The notes: generated by a model not told the origin, from the letters alone. 64,000 nt of DNA from Jhaorihella thermophila (GCF_900108275.1 NZ_FNVD01000006.1:62001-126000), one strand, 5' to 3'; numbered from the stretch's first letter, positions 46,416-55,770 are shown. Translations and numbers: made by a program.

Positions 46416-47849
46416 TTATTCCCCATTCCAGGGCCCGAAACCGAACAGAAGATAGTCGCGCTGGTAGACATCGGCCGCGCGCGCTTCGAGCGCGTCATCG
46501 TAGATGTCCGACAGGGCATACGGGCCTGCCAGTGCGGTCGGGCCGGGCATTGGCACCCCGTCTCGACCGAGCCTGCGTGCAAGGTCGGGAAGCCATTCGG
46601 CGATTTCCTCTTCTCTCAGCACGAGGTCGGGCACGGCAAATTGCGCGAACCCGGTCAGAACGGCGGCCTGGGTGGCCCATTCCGGATCGACGCGTATCGA
46701 AGTCTGCCCGGCGAGGTTCTTCGCCACGAAGTCCAGAAACGATTCGAACGCGTTGCGGTGGTCGGCGGGCGTGTAGTCTGATCCGGGCGCCTTGGCCGGG
46801 ATCGGCAGCTTGTGGCGCCGACGCAATGTTTCGCGGATCTTCCGGTAGCTCCCGGGACCGGTCGAAAGGATACGCGAGCAGAATACCTCGTGCGCCCGGG
46901 CGAGCGGGTGGCGCAGAACCGTGAACCGCCGATGGCCGGGATGGTTGCGCATCCATTGGCGGGCCTGCTTTTGCGTCATGCCGGACAGAAGCTCGGCCGG
47001 TGCCACGCCATCGAGCACCGCCAGCCAGTCGCGGATCTCGCGGTCGGGGCCACCGCGCACCGGCATGAACATCAGCGGCGTGCTTTTGCAGGCGATGAAA
47101 CTGGGCACGGCGGGTCCGCGCCGGGGTTCGAAATTCGGCGTCCGCGTCAGGTTGAACCGGTCCAGCCCGCCCAGCGCGGCGATCATCTGGTCGGGGTTTT
47201 CGACCTTGGCCGTCACCGGACCCGGATTCTGCGGCTTGAGCTTGTCATCCAGCGCCTTCAGCCGCCCCGGCGCGCCCAGCCATTGGGCAAGGCCATTGAT
47301 GACCTCGACGTCGCGCAGATCCTCGTAGGCAATGTAAAAGGCGGTCTGTCCGCTGCGTTGCAGGCGGTTGAGCAGCGTCACCTGAAAATCCTGCAGCGCC
47401 TCGACATGGGCGGCAAACTCGGCCGGATCAAAGACCGCGCGGGCCTCCTTGCGCCGCTTCACGTCGGTCAGTTTCCACTGGCCGGTGGCCTGCGCGATCT
47501 TCCACGACACATAGCTGTCGAGCGGGTTGCGGGTCAGGATGATCTTGGCGCAGCGGGGATCGTCCAGCGCGATGTCCAGAACGCGCGGATCGTGGTCATG
47601 AAAGAACCGAAAGCCGCCCAGCACGCCGGGTTCGTCCCGGATCGCCGCGATCAGCCGCGCCGGGTCGGCCTCGCGTTCGTCCTGGGTGATGCCCAGCAGC
47701 GAATCCTTATTCGGATAGCCGATGAAATGCGGGTTGAACGCCTCGCCATGACAGGCCACGCCGTCGATCGCGTTCAGGTTCGCCTCGAGAAAATTGGACC
47801 CCGTCCGCATCTCGGCAAACATGATGAAATAGTCGAACCTGTCGCTCAT
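46416..47849 (-). CDS. Sulfotransferase, two-domain
   Basis: A 477-residue protein of the Stf0/nodulation-type sulfotransferase group. The first domain opens DYFIMFAEMRTGSNFLEANL, where RTGSNFL is the PAPS 5'-phosphosulfate loop, and has KIILTRNPLDSYVSWKIAQ near residue 100, the 3'-phosphate loop. A second half (from about residue 245) has a weaker sulfotransferase look, including FTVLRHPLARAHEVFCSRIL, but its own 5' loop is poor (FIACKSTPLMF). It transfers sulfate from PAPS to a glycan or lipid. Neighbours are glycosyltransferases, and cysQ, which destroys the product PAP, lies 8 kb away in the same block. Confidence 0.82.
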   Translation of the reverse strand: MSDRFDYFIMFAEMRTGSNFLEANLNAIDGVACHGEAFNPHFIGYPNKDSLLGITQDEREADPARLIAAIRDEPGVLGGFRFFHDHDPRVLDIALDDPRCAKIILTRNPLDSYVSWKIAQATGQWKLTDVKRRKEARAVFDPAEFAAHVEALQDFQVTLLNRLQRSGQTAFYIAYEDLRDVEVINGLAQWLGAPGRLKALDDKLKPQNPGPVTAKVENPDQMIAALGGLDRFNLTRTPNFEPRRGPAVPSFIACKSTPLMFMPVRGGPDREIRDWLAVLDGVAPAELLSGMTQKQARQWMRNHPGHRRFTVLRHPLARAHEVFCSRILSTGPGSYRKIRETLRRRHKLPIPAKAPGSDYTPADHRNAFESFLDFVAKNLAGQTSIRVDPEWATQAAVLTGFAQFAVPDLVLREEEIAEWLPDLARRLGRDGVPMPGPTALAGPYALSDIYDDALEARAADVYQRDYLLFGFGPWNGE

Positions 47850-47855
47850 GAGGGC

Positions 47856-49577
47856 TTACCGGACCAGATAGGGTTTTCGTTTGGGCCGCGACCGGTCGGC
47901 GCGGCTGTTTTCAACCGGGAAATCGCCCATCAGATAGGGGTGCATTCCCTGGTTCTTGAGGTTCTGCAGGAACTGGCCGAAACCGCGCAGATCGACCATG
48001 CGGGGCGCTTCGGTCAGGCGGGGGTGCCCGGCGGGGGTGATTTCGTCGATGATGGTCTGGATCGGCTCCATCGGGGCTTCGACGAATTCGGCCATGCTCC
48101 AGACTCGCACGCGGGCCTTGGTGGACTGCCAGTGCAGGACGTCCAGAAAATCCTTCTCGATCTTCTGCAGGCGCGCGGCCTCTTTCCTGAGATCGGCGAA
48201 ATTGCGGTTCGACTTGAACAGCGGGATCGCCCAGGCGCCGGTGATGACGGACACCTGCGCATTGGGATCGCGGGCAAAGAATTCGGCGATCTTCTGGTTG
48301 TCGCGCGGCCCGAACTGAAAGCACTGGCGTTCGCCGCGGGTGTTCCAGATTAGGTTGGCCAGAAAGGATTCGGGCGCATAGTCGCGGGTGGCCGCGCCGT
48401 CGCTGAGCGCGCCGTTGATCATGCGTTCGCCGCCGGCGAATTCCGCCCGTTCCGGCGCGAAAAGGTGCCCGTGAACGCGCGCGCCGGTCGCCCTGGCCAG
48501 CCAGGTTTCGAAATCCTCGAATAGTTCGGCAAAGCCGTGAAACACCGAATAGGGGTTCGAGGTCAGGCCGTTTTCCCACCCCCAGTTGGGGAACCGGCTT
48601 TGCATGTAGAGCCCCGGCCGCCCCTTGGTGCGCCGGTCCACGGCCCGGGCAAAGATGCGGTCGATCTTGCCGGGGTTCGGTTCGGCCCGGTTGGCCTGAC
48701 CCGCGTTGTCGGACAAAAACGCCTGATAGAGCCTTTCCGCATGGGGCCAGATCTTGCGCGCGACGAAACAGTCCGACCGGCGCAGCAATTGCAGGTGGTC
48801 GTCGTAGAAAATGTGCGGCTTGCCCTGAAAGTCGAACTTTGACAGCGTCAGCGACCGGCTCTCGATATTCTCGGAATAGAGCCGCGCGAGCGTCTGGAAA
48901 TAGCTTTCGTCGGGGATCCAGACACGCCGGAAGTAGCGGTCATAGAGCGGCCGGTCGGGATCCTGCAGGATCGCCGTCAGGGTGCGGCGGGTCAGGCACC
49001 ACCACTGGCTGCCCATGTGCGGAACGATCCCGTTGGGAATGCGGCGTTTGATCCGCAGGCGTCTTTGCAATTCGACATACCTGTCGAACAGGTAGCGGTG
49101 TTTCTTCCACGAGAACGGAAACCGCAAGGTGAACCGTTCTTCGTCCAGCCCGCCGACGGTCCAGGGCACATCGGCGGTAGTTGCGCTTTCGATGAAGTCG
49201 GTGCGGGGGCGTTCGGCTAGATAGGCGATCAGTTCCTCGACCGGACGCAGCGGCAGGCATGAGCCCGACGCAAGATAGACGTGCCGCACCTGCGGATACA
49301 GGCCCAGCAGCAGTTCGCAGGCCGACTGGGTGGCCGCGACGATGCCCCAGGTGCCCCATTCGCAGCGGTGGCGGCGGCTGAAATGGATCATCAGGTCGTC
49401 GGAAAGCGACTGGACAAAGGCAGCGTGGGTCTTGCGCGGCACCTTGGCATCCACGTGGATCACCACCGGGCAGCCCGCCGCGGTCCAGTGTCGCGCGACC
49501 TGTTCGGCCCGGTGCAGCGCGGTATGCACCAGCATCACGATGCCGACCGACATGAAGGTGTCGTCGCGCGCGCTCAT
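47856..49577 (-). CDS. Beta-1,6-N-acetylglucosaminyltransferase-like glycosyltransferase
   Basis: A 573-residue protein. Residues about 1-280 resemble the Core-2/I-branching (GT14) fold: SVGIVMLVHTALHRAEQVAR, VVIHVDAKVPRKTHAAF, HVYLASGSCLPLRPVEEL and QWWCLTRRT near residue 205. The C-terminal half looks like the DUF5928 region found with such transferases in this family, and its role is unknown. The start at 49577 overlaps the preceding gene's stop (ATGA). It sits six bases before the sulfotransferase gene, so it probably builds the glycan that is sulfated. Confidence 0.8.
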   Translation of the reverse strand: MSARDDTFMSVGIVMLVHTALHRAEQVARHWTAAGCPVVIHVDAKVPRKTHAAFVQSLSDDLMIHFSRRHRCEWGTWGIVAATQSACELLLGLYPQVRHVYLASGSCLPLRPVEELIAYLAERPRTDFIESATTADVPWTVGGLDEERFTLRFPFSWKKHRYLFDRYVELQRRLRIKRRIPNGIVPHMGSQWWCLTRRTLTAILQDPDRPLYDRYFRRVWIPDESYFQTLARLYSENIESRSLTLSKFDFQGKPHIFYDDHLQLLRRSDCFVARKIWPHAERLYQAFLSDNAGQANRAEPNPGKIDRIFARAVDRRTKGRPGLYMQSRFPNWGWENGLTSNPYSVFHGFAELFEDFETWLARATGARVHGHLFAPERAEFAGGERMINGALSDGAATRDYAPESFLANLIWNTRGERQCFQFGPRDNQKIAEFFARDPNAQVSVITGAWAIPLFKSNRNFADLRKEAARLQKIEKDFLDVLHWQSTKARVRVWSMAEFVEAPMEPIQTIIDEITPAGHPRLTEAPRMVDLRGFGQFLQNLKNQGMHPYLMGDFPVENSRADRSRPKRKPYLVR

Positions 49578-50611
49578 GCCCAGTTCCCCTTGGACATGAG
49601 ACCCAGAATCTCGAGCTGGCGCCAGTTGATGTATTTTTCGGACCACTTGCACCAGAGGTCGGGGTTTTCCTCCAGCTTTTCGGCATAGGCGCGGTATTCG
49701 ACGGACGCGGCATAGTGCTGCTTGCGCTCGAGCTCTTCCTTGGCCTTCGCGGGAAAGGTGTTGAGGAACTTGGCGTGCAGCAGCAAGCCGCTGGCCTTTT
49801 CCCCGCCCCATTCGTCATAGACGAGGTTCAGCCCGCGCGGCAGCAGCATGTGGGTGGAGCTGACATAGACATAGTTGCGGTGCCACTTGACCAGCGGGAT
49901 CTTGTTCAGCGCGGGCGCCTTTTCGGGCTGGTCGGGAAAGAACACCCGCGCCCGCGGTCCGCCCTGGATCCAGAGATTGCCGAACCTCTTGTTCCGCCGG
50001 ATCGTGTAATTGCCGCTGTCGAACCAGCAGGCGATCTCGATCGGGTCCTGTCCGGGTTCATAGCCCTGCTCGTTCAGCCGTCCCTTGGGATACATGTCCA
50101 GCAGCATCGCCGGGAACGACCGGATCGACGATGCGTCCAGCCAGTCCGTCAGCGCCCGCAGCGGGCGCGTGTCGCAGAACGGGTAGATCAGGAATTCGTC
50201 GGGATCCACGGTCAGGCACCAGTGCCCATGCCCGTATTTCCGCGCCAGCCAGTTCAGCCAGTCCACGCCGAAACGCGACCGCTTGTAGCTGGCGCCGGTG
50301 TGCCAGACCGAAACGTCGGGCTGCTTGGCCAGATAGTCCAGCGACCCGTCGTCGCTGTCATTGTCCACGAACAGGAAATGGTTGATGCCGAGGCTGCGAT
50401 AATAGCGCAGGAAATAGGGCAGACGGACCCGTTCGTTGCGCTGCGTGCACAACAGCAGCAGGTCGTCGGTGCGAATCTGGGCGGTCCGGTCGGCGATGCG
50501 CTTCAACTCGCGGCGTTTGCGGAACGCGCGAACCAGCCAGCGCTTGCGCTGAAGCCTGAGGCGATAGGACTGCCAGGCGCCCAAGTTCTGCTCCTCTGCC
50601 CCCGTTCCCAA
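49574..50611 (-). CDS. Glycosyltransferase family 2-like protein
   Basis: A 345-residue cytoplasmic glycosyltransferase of the Glyco_tranf_2_4 kind. LLLLCTQRNERVRLPYFLRY near residue 55 and NHFLFVDNDSDDGSLDYL near residue 77 bind the sugar nucleotide; WCLTVDPDEFLIYPF near residue 130 contains the DxD metal site. Donor and acceptor are unknown. It overlaps the next gene by four bases and follows the GT4 gene after 18 bases, forming part of a single minus-strand polysaccharide operon. Confidence 0.82.
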   Translation of the reverse strand: MGTGAEEQNLGAWQSYRLRLQRKRWLVRAFRKRRELKRIADRTAQIRTDDLLLLCTQRNERVRLPYFLRYYRSLGINHFLFVDNDSDDGSLDYLAKQPDVSVWHTGASYKRSRFGVDWLNWLARKYGHGHWCLTVDPDEFLIYPFCDTRPLRALTDWLDASSIRSFPAMLLDMYPKGRLNEQGYEPGQDPIEIACWFDSGNYTIRRNKRFGNLWIQGGPRARVFFPDQPEKAPALNKIPLVKWHRNYVYVSSTHMLLPRGLNLVYDEWGGEKASGLLLHAKFLNTFPAKAKEELERKQHYAASVEYRAYAEKLEENPDLWCKWSEKYINWRQLEILGLMSKGNWA

Positions 50612-50629
50612 CCTGCCACGGGATCGCTA

Positions 50630-51862
50630 TCAGGTGAACCTTAAGACGGACTTGAAGTGCTCTGCCCATGTCGGCGGGACAAAATTCTTCGCGACCGTTG
50701 CCGGTTCGACCCGCTTTCGGCCCTTTGACAGGCTCTCTATCGTGTTTTTCCATAGATAACGGTCTGTTTCCGGCAGGTAAACCGGGATCTCGCCCAAGAC
50801 TTCGCGAACCGCGGGCAGATCGCTGCTGACCACCGGCACGCCCAGCGCCGCGGCCTCGGCCGGGGGCAGGCCAAAACCTTCGGCGCGGCTGGGAAAGAGC
50901 AGCGCGCGCGCGCCCTGCAGGATGGCGGCCACCTGCCTGTCCGAAAGGCCCGGCAATTCGCGGATCGGGCCGTTCCGATCCAGCCGGTCCAGACGGTCGA
51001 ACACCGCGTCGTTGTTCCATCCGCGCGCGCCGCAGATCAGCAGTTGCGGCGGGTCGGTCATGTCCCCCCAGACATCCAGCAACAGATCATGCCCCTTTCG
51101 CGGCTCGATCGTGCCGAGAATGACGAACCAGGGCCGGGCCGGGTCCACCGCATCGGGAAGGGTTCCGGCCGTGGGAACGGTCACGCCCAGATGGGCCGCG
51201 ATGCCCGGCGGCACCGGCCCCCACTGGCGCATCTGCGCTTCGGCCCGGGTCTGCGTGTCCCGCGTGTTGTAGATCACGATATCGGCCCCGTCCCGGACCC
51301 GTTTCAGCATCGCGCGGAACCGATCGGCCATGCCTGGGCGCTGGTAGTGCGGAAATTCCAGCGGGATCACGTCATGGATCATCACTGCGACGCGCCCGTC
51401 CGCCCCGTGACGCACGGCCCAGAATACCCGGTCGGTCAGGTTGGAATGGCCCACGTTCAGATAGGCCGTCCCGCGCGGAAGGTGCCGCGCCAGCATCGCC
51501 GGCAGCCGCTGCGGCAGGCACCGCGCCAGCGCCAGCCGCCGCAGGTCGCTTTCGGCGCGGCGGACGGGCAAGGGCCTGCCACGGGACAGGCGCGACAGGC
51601 GATCCGGCGCCCCCCACGACACAGTGCCATCGAACCGCGCCGCCATCGCCGCGGCCCCGTCGCGGTCCAGCAGCGCATATCCCAGAGATGTGCGCGCCAG
51701 CGCGAAGAGCGGCACGGGATCGGTCAGAAGATGGTCCAGATAGGCCTTTTCGACCCTGTCCACGCCGGTCGGCGCCCGCCCCGCCCGGCGGATCAGGCGC
51801 GTGATGTCCAACAGCCGCGCCGGCGGGTCGATGCGTTCAGGCTGTGCCCGCCCGGCATCCAT
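50630..51862 (-). CDS. Glycosyltransferase family 4 (group 1) protein
   Basis: A 410-residue GT-B enzyme. The C-terminal nucleotide-binding domain has WFVILGTIEPRKGHDLLLDV near residue 245, ARALLFPSRAEGFGLPPAEA near residue 320, with the EGFGLPPAE motif of retaining GT4 enzymes. The N-terminal part contains RAPTGVDRVEKAYLDHLL, typical of this subgroup in polysaccharide loci. It probably adds a hexose from a nucleotide sugar to a surface glycan. Confidence 0.85.
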   Translation of the reverse strand: MDAGRAQPERIDPPARLLDITRLIRRAGRAPTGVDRVEKAYLDHLLTDPVPLFALARTSLGYALLDRDGAAAMAARFDGTVSWGAPDRLSRLSRGRPLPVRRAESDLRRLALARCLPQRLPAMLARHLPRGTAYLNVGHSNLTDRVFWAVRHGADGRVAVMIHDVIPLEFPHYQRPGMADRFRAMLKRVRDGADIVIYNTRDTQTRAEAQMRQWGPVPPGIAAHLGVTVPTAGTLPDAVDPARPWFVILGTIEPRKGHDLLLDVWGDMTDPPQLLICGARGWNNDAVFDRLDRLDRNGPIRELPGLSDRQVAAILQGARALLFPSRAEGFGLPPAEAAALGVPVVSSDLPAVREVLGEIPVYLPETDRYLWKNTIESLSKGRKRVEPATVAKNFVPPTWAEHFKSVLRFT

Positions 51863-51884
51863 CAGCCGCAGGCCGGGGTGACGC

Positions 51885-52778
51885 TCACTCGGCCGCGCGA
51901 TCCACGCTCACGACCTCGCTGAGATACTTCATGAGATCGCCGCGCAGATCGTCCCGTGCAAGCGCAAAGGCAACCGTTGCCTGCAAGAAACCCGCCTTGG
52001 AGCCGCAATCGAACCGCTGCCCGCGGAAGCGATAGCCATAAACCGGCCGACCCGCTCGAATATCTTCGGCGATCGCGTCGGTCAGCTGGATTTCACCGCC
52101 GGCGCCGGCCTTCTTCCTGTTGAGGTTCTGCAGCACCGTGGGCGACAGAATATAGCGCCCGATCACCGCGAGGTTCGACGGCGCCTCGCCGGGATCGGGC
52201 TTTTCCACCATGCCCTTGGCCGACAGCACCGACCCCATGTCCTGATCCACGTCGAGGATCCCGTATGAACTGGCCTTTTCCGGTGGCACCTCCATCGCCG
52301 CGACCATGTTGCCGCCGGTTTCCTCGTAGGCCTCGACCATCTGCTGCAGGCAGGGCTTGTCGGCGGCAATCACGTCGTCCGGCAGGATCACCGCGAAGGG
52401 TTCGTTGGCGATCAGCCGCCGAGCGCACCAGACCGCGTGGCCCAGGCCCAGCGCCTGATGCTGGCGGATATAGGCAATCGCCCCGCTTTCCATGTTGGTG
52501 GCCTTGAGAACCTCCAGAAGCTCGGTCTTGCCCTTCTTGCGCAGTTCCTGTTCGAGGTTCGGGGACTGGTCGAAGTAATCCTCCAGCGCGCCCTTGCCGC
52601 GCGAGGTGACGAAAATGAACTCCTTGATGCCGGCGGCGCGGGCCTCGTCGATCGCATATTGGACCAGCGGGCGGTCGACCAGCGTCATGATTTCCTTGGG
52701 AACCGACTTCGTCGCCGGCAGGAACCGCGTTCCCAGACCCGCAACTGGAAAAATCGCCTTGGTAACTTTCTTTCTCAT
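51885..52778 (-). CDS. galU: UTP-glucose-1-phosphate uridylyltransferase
   Basis: A 297-residue nucleotidyltransferase making UDP-glucose. FPVAGLGTRFLPATKSVPKE near residue 10 is the nucleotide-binding loop; IDEARAAGIKEFIFVTSRGK and FAVILPDDVIAA near residue 130 are also typical. It supplies UDP-glucose, and hence other UDP-sugars, to the adjacent glycosyltransferases. Upstream bases to the next gene (132) contain no repeat. Confidence 0.95.
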   Translation of the reverse strand: MRKKVTKAIFPVAGLGTRFLPATKSVPKEIMTLVDRPLVQYAIDEARAAGIKEFIFVTSRGKGALEDYFDQSPNLEQELRKKGKTELLEVLKATNMESGAIAYIRQHQALGLGHAVWCARRLIANEPFAVILPDDVIAADKPCLQQMVEAYEETGGNMVAAMEVPPEKASSYGILDVDQDMGSVLSAKGMVEKPDPGEAPSNLAVIGRYILSPTVLQNLNRKKAGAGGEIQLTDAIAEDIRAGRPVYGYRFRGQRFDCGSKAGFLQATVAFALARDDLRGDLMKYLSEVVSVDRAAE

Positions 52779-52910
52779 TTTTCACCCAATAATCCGGGAA
52801 ACATGCCGCCGCATGCAGTTTTCGGGGTAATACAAATGCCCCGCGGAAACAATGTGCGCCGCAGAGAAAAGCGCCCCGCTGTTTCGTTTTCGGCAACAGG
52901 GCGCCAACCC

Positions 52911-54176
52911 CTACAGCACCGCCCGCCTTTCGCCGACATATTCATCCAGCCCGCGCACCAGACGCACGCGTTCGGCCTCGGCATGGACCCGGGCCGCGAA
53001 GGTCCAGAAGGTGAAAAGGCGCTGGTCGCGGTCGCTTCGGCCGAACAGGCCGCCGGTATGTTCCCAGAATCCTTCGTCGCGGAACCTGACGGTGTGAAAC
53101 AGGGCCGTGTGGGTGAAACGCATGACGGTGACGATATTGCCCGCCTCGACCGCGGCACGGGCGCGGGCGCGCTGGCGGCGTCGGGTCCAGAACCGGCCCG
53201 AGATCAGCACGGGGCGCGCGCCGTGGCGGCCCGGAAAGGGGCGGAACGGCTGTTCTGGCCGTGGCGGCAACGCGACCGGAACCTCGACCCGCGCAAGACC
53301 CTCGGCATGGCCTTCGCGCAGCCCACGCAACAGGCACCTCACGTCCCTGGGCTCGAGCGTGCCGGCCACCATGTGCTCGACCAGCCTTTTGCGCTGTTCG
53401 GCCTGCACGCGCCGCCATGCGGCTTCGCGCTGACCGGTCGCGGCGTGCTCATGCAGGAACACCGCCCAGCTGGCTCCGATCTGGCGCAGATCTGTCGGCG
53501 TCCGGTCCGCTCGGCGCCGCCGGCTGGGGGCAAAGCCGTGATGCACCTCCGCCAGCGGCGCGACCGCGGTGACATGCGCGCGGGCCGCCAGCCGGAGGTT
53601 CAGGTCGGTTTCGTCCAGAAAGAACCGGAACCGGGGATCGAACCCGCCGATATCCACGAGGCAGGCCCTGCGAAAGGCCATGTTGGTGCCCTCGGTCTTG
53701 ACCGCGTGATCGTCGGGCAGCTCGGGGATCGACATCCGGTTGGGCGGCACCCGCAGCGGGGTTTCCCGGCCGGTCCGGTCCACCATCGCCGCGCGCGACT
53801 GGAAGGAAATCCCGTTTCGTCCGCGCACATAACCACCCACGGCCATCACGACCGGTTCGGCGAACGGCTCGGTCAGGTAGTCCAGCCAGGTCGGTTCGGG
53901 CACCGCGTCGTCGTCGATGAAGGCGACGATCTCGCCGGCGGCATAGGCAATGCCTGCGTTGCGCGCGGCCGAAATGTTGGCCTCGCCGAACTCGACGATC
54001 TTGGTATGCGCCGCCTGCGGCAGGCCGCGCAGGGCGGTGCACGAGGCATGATCGGCAACCACCACCACCTCGAACCGCGGGTAGCAGAGCTGCGACACGC
54101 CCAGGATGCAGCGGCGCAGATATTCGGGCCGGTCCCGGCTGACGATCACCACGCTGACCGCCAGCGGATCTCTCAT
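52911..54176 (-). CDS. Glycosyltransferase family 2 protein
   Basis: A 421-residue protein. Residues about 1-240 form a GT-A domain: SVVIVSRDRPEYLRRCILGV, then EIVAFIDDDAVPEPTWLDYL with the DDD metal site near residue 90, and FFLDETDLNLRLAARAHVTA near residue 200. The arginine-rich C-terminal 180 residues have no clear family. The ATG at 54176 is chosen over a longer open frame because it overlaps the kdsB stop (ATGA) and gives the canonical SVVIVSRDRP start. Confidence 0.83.
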   Translation of the reverse strand: MRDPLAVSVVIVSRDRPEYLRRCILGVSQLCYPRFEVVVVADHASCTALRGLPQAAHTKIVEFGEANISAARNAGIAYAAGEIVAFIDDDAVPEPTWLDYLTEPFAEPVVMAVGGYVRGRNGISFQSRAAMVDRTGRETPLRVPPNRMSIPELPDDHAVKTEGTNMAFRRACLVDIGGFDPRFRFFLDETDLNLRLAARAHVTAVAPLAEVHHGFAPSRRRRADRTPTDLRQIGASWAVFLHEHAATGQREAAWRRVQAEQRKRLVEHMVAGTLEPRDVRCLLRGLREGHAEGLARVEVPVALPPRPEQPFRPFPGRHGARPVLISGRFWTRRRQRARARAAVEAGNIVTVMRFTHTALFHTVRFRDEGFWEHTGGLFGRSDRDQRLFTFWTFAARVHAEAERVRLVRGLDEYVGERRAVL

Positions 54177-54973
54177 TCCAGCCCCATGCCGGCCATCATG
54201 GCCTCGATCCGGGCGACGTCCTCGGGGTTGTTGAGCTCCCAGAACTGGCGGCCGCGCGCCTCGACCTCGACGCACAGCACCTTGCGGCCGTTTTCCATGA
54301 AGCGCAGCTGTTCCAGGCCTTCGAGCTCTTCCAGTGGTCCGATCGGCCATCCGGGGTAGGCGGCCAAGGCGTCGGGGCGGTAGGCATAGACGCCCACATG
54401 GTGAAAGACCGGGGTCGGTTCGTCGTCGGCATATCTCCGCGAAGTGAAGGGGATCACCTCCTTGGAAAAATAGAGCGCCGTCCGGTCGGCGGCAAAGACG
54501 GCGGTGGTGCCGCCCACGCGCCCGTGCCGGCGGTCGTTGAGAAACCCGTTCAGAGCAGCCCCGTCGCAGCGCAGCACGGGCGTCGCCACGCCCGCATCCG
54601 GCGCGCAGCGCAGGCCCGCCACCAGATCCTCGATGAACCAGTGCGGGGTCAGCGGCGCATCGCCCTGCAGGTTGACCACGATATCGTAACCCCCGCCCAG
54701 GCGGTCATGGGCCTCGGCGCAGCGTTCGGTGCCGTTGCGGCAGTCGGACGAGGTCATCACCACTTCGGCGCCGAAGCCTTCGGCCGTCTCGCGGATGCGG
54801 TCGTCGTCGGTCGCCACGACCACCCGGTCGATGCCGGACACCGACATCGCCGCGCGCCAGGACCGTTCGATCAGCGTACGGCTTTCCCCCGTCGCGCCGG
54901 ACAGCGCGACCAGCGGCTTGCCCGGATAGCGGGTCGAGGCATAGCGGGCGGGGATGACGATCAGGACCGGCAT
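54173..54973 (-). CDS. kdsB: CMP-Kdo synthetase
   Basis: A 266-residue 3-deoxy-manno-octulosonate cytidylyltransferase. The start, VLIVIPARYASTRYPGKPLV, is diagnostic, followed by VVVATDDDRI near residue 52 and VNLQGDAPLTPHWFI near residue 100, where most KdsB proteins read VNVQGDEP, so this copy has Ala for Glu. It activates Kdo for lipid A or for capsule linkers. It overlaps cysQ by one base (TGATG) and the next glycosyltransferase by four. Confidence 0.92.
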   Translation of the reverse strand: MPVLIVIPARYASTRYPGKPLVALSGATGESRTLIERSWRAAMSVSGIDRVVVATDDDRIRETAEGFGAEVVMTSSDCRNGTERCAEAHDRLGGGYDIVVNLQGDAPLTPHWFIEDLVAGLRCAPDAGVATPVLRCDGAALNGFLNDRRHGRVGGTTAVFAADRTALYFSKEVIPFTSRRYADDEPTPVFHHVGVYAYRPDALAAYPGWPIGPLEELEGLEQLRFMENGRKVLCVEVEARGRQFWELNNPEDVARIEAMMAGMGLE

Positions 54974-55770
54974 CAGGCTTCCTTCAGTTCCACGCCCGGA
55001 GCATAGGCGATGAAATAGGGATTGGCATAGCCGTCCTTGCCATAGGTAAGGGGGGTATGATCATCGAACCGCACAACCTGCCCGCCCGCGCCCAGAAGCA
55101 CGGCATGGCCGGCGGCGGTGTCCCATTCCATCGTGCGGCCGACACGGGGATAGAGGTCGGCTTCGCCAGAGGCCACCAGGCAGAATTTCAGCGACGACCC
55201 GGCGCTCTTGAAATCCTTGACCCGGTATTTCGCGATATAGTCCTTGGTCTCGTCGGTCAGATGCGACTTGGAGGCCACAACCATCAGCGCATCGTTGTCC
55301 GGGGTCGAGACATGGATTGGGCGCAAGTTGCCGGGGCGGTCCTTGTCGAACGGGCCATCCTCTTCGACCGACTGGCCGTCGGCCAGGGTGTAGAACATGC
55401 GCCCCTTGGCCGGGGCATAGACCACCCCGCGCGTGGGCACGCCGTCCTCGACCAGCGCGATGTTCACGGTAAAATCGCCGCGACGGTGGATGAACTCCTT
55501 GGTGCCGTCCAGCGGATCGACGATCAGGAAGGTATCGCCGGTCGTGGAATGCGACGCGGCCTGTTCCTCGGTCACCAGCATGATGTCGGGAAAGGCCGCG
55601 CGCAGCCCGGCCGAGATGATCGCGTCCGCGGCCTCGTCGGCCTCGGTCACGGGACTGTCGTCCGACTTTACCTTTACCTCGAAATCATCCGAGTTGTAGA
55701 TCTCCATGATCCTTTCCCCGGCTTCCAACGCCAGCCTGCGGATCACGGGAACGAGCTGCTCGTAGGTCAC
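54973..55770 (-). CDS. cysQ: 3'(2'),5'-bisphosphate nucleotidase
   Basis: A 265-residue inositol-monophosphatase-fold enzyme that hydrolyses PAP to AMP. Metal motifs are VTEEQAAS near residue 67, IVDPLDGTKEFIHRRGDFTV near residue 85, and MEWDTAAGHAVLLGAGG near residue 215. The start is a GTG at 55770 following GGAG; the frame stays open further upstream but is antisense to kpsM. PAP is the by-product of PAPS-using sulfotransferases, which ties this gene to the sulfotransferase at the other end of the same block. Confidence 0.92.
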   Translation of the reverse strand: MTYEQLVPVIRRLALEAGERIMEIYNSDDFEVKVKSDDSPVTEADEAADAIISAGLRAAFPDIMLVTEEQAASHSTTGDTFLIVDPLDGTKEFIHRRGDFTVNIALVEDGVPTRGVVYAPAKGRMFYTLADGQSVEEDGPFDKDRPGNLRPIHVSTPDNDALMVVASKSHLTDETKDYIAKYRVKDFKSAGSSLKFCLVASGEADLYPRVGRTMEWDTAAGHAVLLGAGGQVVRFDDHTPLTYGKDGYANPYFIAYAPGVELKEA

